Part shown: piece by piece, positions 1 through 7,313 of the stretch
How positions within the stretch are numbered: the first letter of the stretch is position 1
How the letters are laid out: the number at the start of each line of letters is the position of its first letter
Assembly: GCA_016177555.1 (NCBI GenBank)
Contig: JACOVB010000142.1
Coordinates: 1-7,313 of the forward strand
DNA length: 7,313 nt
Reading direction: 5' to 3'
Source: Candidatus Rokuibacteriota bacterium
Lineage (GTDB): Bacteria; Methylomirabilota; Methylomirabilia; Rokubacteriales; CSP1-6
Program-made: the position numbers and the translations under genes
The notes under the pieces: generated by a model
Databases searched by the model: none
What the model saw: the letters and a program-made list of their open reading frames with translations, nothing else
What the model was told of the DNA's origin: nothing

Positions 1-1
1 G

Positions 2-394
2 GGCGACGAGCGCCGGCTCACCCAGGTCCTCCTGAACCTGGTGGGGAACGCCATCAAGTTCACCGAGGCCGGCCGGGTCTCCATCGACGTCGCCGTCGAG
101 GATGGCATCTTCCGCGTGGCCGTCACCGACACGGGGCCTGGCATCGCCCCCGCGGACCAGGAAAGAATCTTCGAGGAGTTCCAGCAGGGGGACAGCTCCA
201 GCACGCGACAGAAGGGCGGCAGCGGCCTCGGCCTCGCCATCGCCAGGCGCATCGCCGAGATGCATGGCGGGCGGCTCCGAGTCGAGTCCGCCCCCGGCCG
301 GGGCTCCACCTTCGCCTTCACCGTGCCCGTCCGCCTCGATCGGCGGAAGCACGCCTCCCCCGTGGCGGTGGACCAGCGGAGGCGCGAGCCGTGA
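2..394 (+). CDS. Histidine kinase A, C-terminal ATP-binding domain (5' end outside window)
   Basis: This is the last 130 residues of a sensor histidine kinase; the reading frame is open from base 2 and its start lies upstream of the window. What is visible is a near-complete HATPase_c domain: N-box (NLVGNAIKF), G1 box (DTGPGI), F-box-like FEEFQQ and G2 box (GGSGLGLAIA), followed by a short charged tail. This domain binds ATP to phosphorylate the histidine of the kinase core, which is not visible here. The stop TGA overlaps the GTG of the next receiver gene by 4 bp, which implies translational coupling and that the receiver is its partner. The fragment aligns without gaps to the C-terminus of the downstream kinase B (about 96 of 130 residues identical by hand count), so the two are paralogues from a tandem duplication. 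Sensor domains and full length cannot be judged. Confidence 0.93.
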   Translation, partial: GDERRLTQVLLNLVGNAIKFTEAGRVSIDVAVEDGIFRVAVTDTGPGIAPADQERIFEEFQQGDSSSTRQKGGSGLGLAIARRIAEMHGGRLRVESAPGRGSTFAFTVPVRLDRRKHASPVAVDQRRREP

Positions 395-543
395 GGCGGC
401 GCATCCTGGTCGTGGACGATCACGAGGAGAACCGGCGCATTCTCCACGACCTCCTCGACGGCACCGGCTTCGAGGTGATCGAGGCCGTGACGGGCGAGGA
501 GGCCGTTCAGCTCGCCGGGGAGCACCTGCCGGACCTGATCCTG
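2..543 (+). repeat. Copy A of duplicated kinase C-terminus plus receiver N-terminus
   Basis: This stretch matches 3038-3543 at a constant offset of 3036 bp through the end of the kinase gene and into the receiver, with no gap as far as codon 39 of the receiver (about base 507). Conserved blocks include the N-box DNA and the receiver segment encoding [11 protein letters not shown]. After that point copy B lacks 129 bp. The repeat is diverged (many synonymous and some amino acid changes), so it is an old tandem duplication and not a recent exact repeat. Its left edge lies outside the window. Confidence 0.8.
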
Positions 544-762
544 ATGGACATCCAGCTCCCGGGCATCGACGGCTACGAGGCGACGGGCCGGATCCGTGGG
601 ATCCCCGCGCTGGCCAAGACCCCGATCATCGCCGTCACCTCCTACGCGCTCTCCGGCGAGGAGGCCAAGGCGCTGGCGGCCGGCTGCGACGCCTACGTGG
701 CGAAGCCCTATAGTCCCAGGGCGCTGCTCGCCAGGATCCGCGAGTATCTGGGAGAGCCGTGA
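391..762 (+). CDS. Single-domain response regulator (RR1), DivK/CheY-like receiver
   Basis: This is a 123-residue stand-alone receiver domain with no output domain. All canonical receiver residues are present: acidic pair D9-D10 ([10 protein letters not shown]), phosphoacceptor D53 in [10 protein letters not shown], switch threonine T83 in IIAVTSYA, and K105 in AKPY. It is expected to take a phosphoryl group from a histidine kinase and act through protein contacts or as a phosphorelay intermediate; the sequence resembles DivK-type and hybrid-kinase receivers. The GTG start at 391 overlaps the stop of kinase A by 4 bp, and GGAGG at 378-382 lies 8 nt upstream. No ATG exists before the first beta strand, so GTG is the only plausible start. 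Sixteen bases separate its stop from the ATG of kinase B. Its close paralogue RR2 downstream lacks the central third. Confidence 0.93.
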   Translation: MRRRILVVDDHEENRRILHDLLDGTGFEVIEAVTGEEAVQLAGEHLPDLILMDIQLPGIDGYEATGRIRGIPALAKTPIIAVTSYALSGEEAKALAAGCDAYVAKPYSPRALLARIREYLGEP

Positions 763-763
763 C

Positions 764-768
764 GGAGG
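764..768 (+). promoter_or_regulatory. Ribosome binding site that fixes the kinase B start
   Basis: GGAGG lies 10 nt before the ATG at 779, just after the RR1 stop codon. The kinase B frame stays open upstream to about 596, but that part runs inside RR1 in another frame and gives unlike-protein sequence. The Shine-Dalgarno match therefore supports ATG 779 as the true start. Confidence 0.7.
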
Positions 769-778
769 CGCAGCCGGC

Positions 779-3659
<2,881 letters not shown>

Positions 3660-3663
<4 letters not shown>

Positions 3664-4796
3664 GAACCCCGCCGCTCATCCTGGTGGTCGACGACAACCC
3701 CATGAACGTGGACATCCTGCAGACCCGGCTCACGGGACAGGGCTACGACATCGTCACGGCCGCCGACGGGGAGCAGGCGCTGGCCGTGGCCCGCGAGAAG
3801 CTCCCGGACCTGATCCTGCTCGACATCATGATGCCCAAGGTGGATGGCGTCGAGGTCTGCCGTCAGCTCAAGGCCGACCTCTCGCTGCCCTTCATGCCGA
3901 TCATCATGGTCACCGCCAAGGCGGACTCCAAGGACATCGTGGCCGGGCTCGACGCCGGAGCTGACGAGTACCTCACCAAGCCCGTGGACCAGGCCTCGAT
4001 GGTCGCGCGCGTCAAGTCCATGCTGCGCATCAAGAGCCTGCACGACACGGTCCGGGAGCAGAGCGCCCGCGTCGCGAGCCAGGCCGCCGAGCTGGCCGCG
4101 TTCAACCAGAGGCTCGAGCAGCGCGTGACGGAGCAGGTCGGGGAGCTCGAGCGCGTGGGCCGGCTCAAGCGCTTCTTCTCCCCGCAGCTCGCCGAGCTCA
4201 TCGTCGCGGGGGGCGCGGGCGATCCGCTGAAGAGCCACCGTCGGGAGATCACGGTGGTGTTCCTCGACCTCCGCGGCTTCACGGCCTTTGCCGAAACCTC
4301 GGAGCCCGAGGAGGTCATGGTGGTGCTGCGCGACTACCACGCCGCGGCCGGCCGCCTGATCCTCGCCCACGAGGGCACGCTGGAGCGCTTCACCGGCGAC
4401 GGCATGATGGTCTTCTTCAACGACCCCGTGCCGGTGCCCAATCCGGGCGAGCCCGCCATCCGCATGGCCCTGATCATCCGGGAGGAGATCGGCGCGATGG
4501 TCGAGAAGTGGCGCAAGCAGGGGTACGACCTGCACCTGGGCATCGGCATCGCCCAGCGGTACGCCACCATCGGCGCCCTCGGCTACGAGGGCCGGTGGGA
4601 CTACGGCGCCATCGGCACCGTCACCAACCTCGCCGCGCGGCTCTGCGGCGAGGCGCGGGGCGGGCAGATCTTGATCAACCAGCGAGTCTACGCGGGGGTC
4701 GAGGCGATCGTCGAGGCCGAGGCGGTGGAGCCCCTGGTGCTCAAGGGCTTCCACCGCCCCGTGGCCGCCTACAGCGTCACGGGCATCAAGCCCTAG
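3660..4796 (+). CDS. Response regulator with receiver and class III adenylate/guanylate cyclase domain
   Basis: This 378-residue protein has a receiver (about 5-122), a linker with coiled-coil character (about 125-170), and a class III nucleotidyl cyclase catalytic domain (about 190-375). The receiver is intact: D11-D12, phosphoacceptor D55 (LILLDIMMP), T85 and K107 (LTKPVD). In the cyclase, both metal-binding aspartates are visible, D203 (VVFLDLRGFT) and D247 (FTGDGMM), as are the transition-state residues N323 and R327 (TNLAARL). Cyclases of this class work as dimers, and the coiled coil fits that. The positions that choose ATP or GTP are atypical by my alignment: R243 where adenylate cyclases usually have Lys, and G316 where they have Asp or Thr. 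The substrate is therefore not assigned, although ATP is the commoner one in bacteria. The ATG overlaps the RR2 stop by 4 bp and lacks a strong Shine-Dalgarno, suggesting translational coupling. Phosphorylation by kinase A or B probably gates cyclic nucleotide synthesis. Confidence 0.93.
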
Positions 4797-6005
4797 CTAG
4801 ACGTGCTTGCGGAGCTCGAGGCGGCCGATCTGCCGGCGGTGCACCTCATCCGGCCCGTCCGCGAAGCGCAGCGTGCGCGAGTGGGCCCACATGGTGGCCA
4901 GCGGGAACTCCTGGCTCACGCCGCCGCCGCCGTGGAGCTGCATGGCGCGCTCCTCCTCCTGCAGCGTCATGTTGGGCTCCGCGACCTTGATCTCGGCGAT
5001 CGCCTGCTTCGCCGCCTTGTTGCCCACCGTGTCCATCATGTAGGCCGCGTGGAGGACCAGCAGACGCGCCTGGTCGATCTCGATCCGCGACTGGGCGATG
5101 CGCTCCAGCGTGATGTCGCTCTCGGCCAGCCGCTTGCCGAAGGCCACCCGCGACACGCCACGCTTGCACATGAGCTCCAGCGCTCGCTCGGCGACGCCGA
5201 TCTGGCGCATGCAGTGGTGGATGCGCCCCGGGCCCAGGCGCCCCTGGGCGATCTCGAAGCCGCGCCCCTCGCCCAGCAGCATGTTCGTCACCGGCACCCG
5301 CACGTTCTCGAAGAGCACCTCGCCGTGGCCGTGGGGGGCGTCGTCGTAGCCGAACACGGTGAGCATGCGGATGACCGTGACGCCCGGCGCATCCCGCGGA
5401 ACGAGGATCTGGGACTGCTGCTTGTACTTGTCGGGGTTCCTGGGGTCCGTCTTGCCCATGAAGATGAGGACCTTGCAGCGCGGGTCGCCGATGCCCGAGG
5501 TCCACCACTTGTGGCCGTTGATCACGTAGTGGTCGCCGTCCCGGACGATGCTCGCCTCGATGTTGGTCGCGTCCGAGGAGGCGACCTTGGGCTCGGTCAT
5601 GGCGAACGCAGAGCGGATCTTGCCCTCGAGGAGCGGCTCGAGCCACTGCTTCTTCTGCTCGGCAGTGCCGTAGCGCTCCAGCACTTCCATGTTCCCGGTG
5701 TCGGGGGCGGAGCAGTTGAACACCTCGGGCGCGATGGGGGAGCGGCCCATGATCTCGCACAGGGGCGCGTACTCGAGGTTGGTGAGCCCCGCGCCGCGCT
5801 CGCTCTCCGGCAGGAACAGGTTCCACAGCCCCCGCTCCCGGGCCTTGGCCTTCAGCTCCTCCATGATGGGCGGCACCTGCCACCGCGTGGGACCGGAGCG
5901 CACCTGCTCCGAGAAGGTCTTCTCGTTGGGGTAGACGTGCTTGTCCATGAAGTCCTTGACCTGCTCCAGGTACTCCTTGGTCCGCTTCGAGTACTCGAAT
6001 TCCAT
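4797..6005 (-). CDS. Acyl-CoA dehydrogenase, ACAD10/11-like
   Basis: This 402-residue flavoenzyme has the usual length for an acyl-CoA dehydrogenase. It should oxidise the alpha-beta bond of an acyl-CoA with FAD and pass electrons to electron-transferring flavoprotein, as in fatty acid or related acyl-CoA breakdown in the cytoplasm. The visible order is an N-terminal helical domain (about 1-130), the middle beta domain with [10 protein letters not shown] from residue 136, and a C-terminal helical domain with RVAFGK (286-291), LHGGGG (357-362) and ADGPDEVH (382-389). The last motif and the overall sequence recall the ACAD10/ACAD11 group. The residue aligned with the classic catalytic Glu of medium-chain enzymes is D383. 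GGAGG on the minus strand (6012-6016) lies 6 nt before the ATG, which fixes the start. Its stop codon abuts the cyclase stop in convergent orientation. The chain length or type of substrate cannot be told. Confidence 0.93.
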   Translation of the reverse strand: MEFEYSKRTKEYLEQVKDFMDKHVYPNEKTFSEQVRSGPTRWQVPPIMEELKAKARERGLWNLFLPESERGAGLTNLEYAPLCEIMGRSPIAPEVFNCSAPDTGNMEVLERYGTAEQKKQWLEPLLEGKIRSAFAMTEPKVASSDATNIEASIVRDGDHYVINGHKWWTSGIGDPRCKVLIFMGKTDPRNPDKYKQQSQILVPRDAPGVTVIRMLTVFGYDDAPHGHGEVLFENVRVPVTNMLLGEGRGFEIAQGRLGPGRIHHCMRQIGVAERALELMCKRGVSRVAFGKRLAESDITLERIAQSRIEIDQARLLVLHAAYMMDTVGNKAAKQAIAEIKVAEPNMTLQEEERAMQLHGGGGVSQEFPLATMWAHSRTLRFADGPDEVHRRQIGRLELRKHV

Positions 6006-6011
6006 GCCAAG

Positions 6012-6016
6012 CCTCC
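6012..6016 (-). promoter_or_regulatory. Ribosome binding site of the acyl-CoA dehydrogenase gene
   Basis: On the minus strand this reads GGAGG, 6 nt upstream of the ATG at 6005-6003. It supports the chosen start, which also gives an N-terminus ([15 protein letters not shown]) like other members of the family. Confidence 0.7.
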
Positions 6017-6080
6017 GTGGCGGGGGGAATCGGCGGCCGCGCCCGGTGAGGCGGGCCCGACACGGCTCCCATACTCCACA

Positions 6081-6095
6081 CTTCGGGGAGCGAAG
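6081..6095. other. Small inverted repeat in the 102-bp gap between transporter and dehydrogenase genes
   Basis: CTTCG and CGAAG form a perfect 5-bp stem around a 5-base GGGAG loop. It lies between the transporter stop (6108) and the dehydrogenase start (6005). In the direction of transcription (minus strand) the T-rich run comes before the stem, not after it, so it does not look like an intrinsic terminator. A weaker overlapping pair, GCTCCC (6065-6070) and GGGAGC (6086-6091), is also present. It could be an operator or chance. The rest of the gap (6006-6107) shows no convincing -35/-10 pair, although it is the only room for a promoter of the dehydrogenase gene. Confidence 0.3.
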
Positions 6096-6107
6096 AAAAG
6101 GGGAAAT

Positions 6108-7313
6108 TCAGGGGGAGGCCGCGCGCCGCGCCGCAAGCCGTTCCTGCCTGCGGCCCAGCCACAGCGCGTTGGCCAGCCAGAGGGCCGCCAGCGGGATCGC
6201 CGCGACCGACACCTGCGCGAGCCCCAGCCCGACGGCACGGAGCAGCGCGACCGACCACGCGCCGAGCTGATCGCCCGTGCGATAGACCACGGTGTCGATG
6301 AAGCTCTTCGCCTTGTAGCGGTCCTCCCGCGAGGCGACGGTGTAGAGGAGCTCGCGAGCCGGGCGCGCGATCGCGTAGTCGGCGGCGCGGCGCAGGACCT
6401 GGACGACCGCCACCGCCACGACCGTCGGCGCCAGGGCGATGGCGGCGAAGCCGGCGATGGTCAGCGCCGGCAGCACGCCGAGCGTGAGGGCCACGCCCAG
6501 GAGCACGACGATGCGTCCGGTCAGGAAGAGCTGGACGACGAGCGTCAGCACGTTCACGATGAGATCGACCGTGGCGAAGAACGCGGTCTGCGCCGCGCGA
6601 TCGCGAAAAGCCCCGCTCACGAGCGCAGCCTGCTGGAAATACAGGAAGGTCGAGGTGATCGAGAAGAGCAGCAGGAAGCCGCCTACGTTGAAGAGATACG
6701 GCGAGCGCGCGACGTGGGTGATCCCGGCCAGGACGCCGCCGCCGATGGGCGCCTCGTCGGCCTCCGCGCGCGGCTGCCGGGCGAGCGTCCCCGACACGCG
6801 GGACACGCGGCTGGCGCTCAACACGGCGACCTCGAGCAGAGCCGCCGACCCGAGCAGGAGGACCGTGGGCGCCACGTGCCGCGCCAGGGCCGCCGTCACG
6901 CCCGAGCCGACGATGGCTCCGAGCGTCGCGCCCGCGGAGATCAGGCCGAACAGCCGCTTGCCCTGCTCGGGGCTGAACACGTCTACGTTCAGCTGCCAGA
7001 ACGTCGAGACGACGAACAGGTTGAAGGCCGAGGCCCAGATGAAGAAGACCCGCCCGACCCAGACGCCCTGGGCGCCGTCGGCGGCATGGAAGAGCGCGCC
7101 GAACACGAGGATGTTGGCCGCGAAGAAGTGGTACGTGATGGCGATGAAGCGGCGGCGCGGCAGCCGCTTGACGAGGTACGCGAAGGGCAGGTTCAGCAGC
7201 AGCATGGCCACCAGGGTGCCGGTGAACAGCCATTGCAGGTTGTGGACGCCCCCGGCGACGCCCACCTGGTCGCGGATGGGCCGCAGGATGTAGTAGGAGG
7301 ACAGGACGGAGAA
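6108..7313 (-). CDS. Npt1/Npt2-like (ATP/ADP translocase family) membrane transporter, 5' end outside window
   Basis: This is an integral membrane protein of the major facilitator fold; 401 residues are visible and the frame stays open to the right edge, so the start is missing. The first visible residues read SYYILRPIRDQ, a motif I associate with the bacterial nucleotide-exchange (TLC, Npt1/Npt2-like) family. This is followed by WLFTGTLVAMLLLNLPFAYL, then FSPEQGKRLFGLISAGATLG before a glycine-rich helix, and later ARPARELLYTVASREDRYK. I count roughly ten or eleven hydrophobic helices in view, in keeping with twelve in total. It ends soon after the last helix in a short arginine-rich tail, with no HEAT-repeat or cyclic-nucleotide-binding domain at the C-terminus. 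In obligate intracellular bacteria such proteins exchange ATP for ADP; in free-living bacteria the substrate is generally unknown, so nucleotide transport is only a family-level guess. It lies in the same direction as the dehydrogenase gene, 102 bp upstream of it. Confidence 0.85.
   Translation of the reverse strand, partial: FSVLSSYYILRPIRDQVGVAGGVHNLQWLFTGTLVAMLLLNLPFAYLVKRLPRRRFIAITYHFFAANILVFGALFHAADGAQGVWVGRVFFIWASAFNLFVVSTFWQLNVDVFSPEQGKRLFGLISAGATLGAIVGSGVTAALARHVAPTVLLLGSAALLEVAVLSASRVSRVSGTLARQPRAEADEAPIGGGVLAGITHVARSPYLFNVGGFLLLFSITSTFLYFQQAALVSGAFRDRAAQTAFFATVDLIVNVLTLVVQLFLTGRIVVLLGVALTLGVLPALTIAGFAAIALAPTVVAVAVVQVLRRAADYAIARPARELLYTVASREDRYKAKSFIDTVVYRTGDQLGAWSVALLRAVGLGLAQVSVAAIPLAALWLANALWLGRRQERLAARRAASP

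Noticed and set aside
596..778. N-terminal extension of kinase B starting at an upstream GTG inside RR1
   Set aside because: It overlaps RR1 in another frame, gives low-complexity Arg/Pro/Ser-rich sequence, and a good GGAGG sits before ATG 779.
6081..6100. Stem followed by AAAA as a rho-independent terminator
   Set aside because: On the minus strand, where both neighbours are transcribed, the T run precedes the stem; on the plus strand the stem is followed by A, not T, so neither direction gives a terminator.
4846..7233. 795-codon minus-strand frame spanning dehydrogenase and transporter genes
   Set aside because: It is an alternative frame of two well-supported genes and crosses their intergenic gap; its composition (Arg/Gly/Ala/Pro/His) is typical of GC-rich spurious frames.
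6439..7293. Plus-strand frame opposite the transporter (284 codons)
   Set aside because: The minus strand encodes clear transmembrane helices and family motifs; the plus frame is Arg/Ser/Thr-rich without domains.

Overview
The window is very GC-rich bacterial chromosome, densely packed with almost no intergenic DNA. It looks like a free-living, high-GC soil or sediment bacterium. The mix of PAS/Cache sensor kinases, a receiver-cyclase fusion, an ACAD10/11-type acyl-CoA dehydrogenase and an Npt1/Npt2-like transporter resembles genomes of the Rokubacteria/Methylomirabilota or deltaproteobacterial kind. That placement is an impression from gene style only, with low confidence. No rRNA, tRNA, insertion sequence, CRISPR array or phage gene is visible.

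Positions 1-4796 (+ strand) hold one tightly coupled signalling operon: the C-terminal end of a histidine kinase (kinase A), a single-domain receiver (RR1), a full membrane sensor kinase with Cache and two PAS domains (kinase B), a very short internally deleted receiver (RR2), and a receiver fused to a class III nucleotidyl cyclase. Adjacent genes overlap by 4 bp at GTGA or ATGA, or are separated by 16 bp. Kinase A-RR1 and kinase B-RR2 are two copies of the same kinase-receiver module, 3036 bp apart. In the second copy the receiver has lost exactly 43 codons, including the phosphorylatable aspartate, by a deletion between short GCCGT repeats. The likely signal flow is sensor kinase(s) to receivers and then to the receiver-gated cyclase, giving cyclic nucleotide output.

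Positions 4797-7313 (- strand) face the operon. The first gene inward, an acyl-CoA dehydrogenase, has its stop codon directly against the stop codon of the cyclase gene (zero intergenic bases). Upstream of it lie a 102-bp gap with a small inverted repeat and then an Npt1/Npt2-like multi-helix transporter that runs off the right edge of the window. These metabolic and transport genes have no evident link to the signalling operon.

The most notable observation is the kinase-receiver tandem duplication with decay of one receiver next to a receiver-cyclase. It may show a signalling cascade being rewired from a paired receiver to a cyclase output. I see no evidence for a wholly new class of system.
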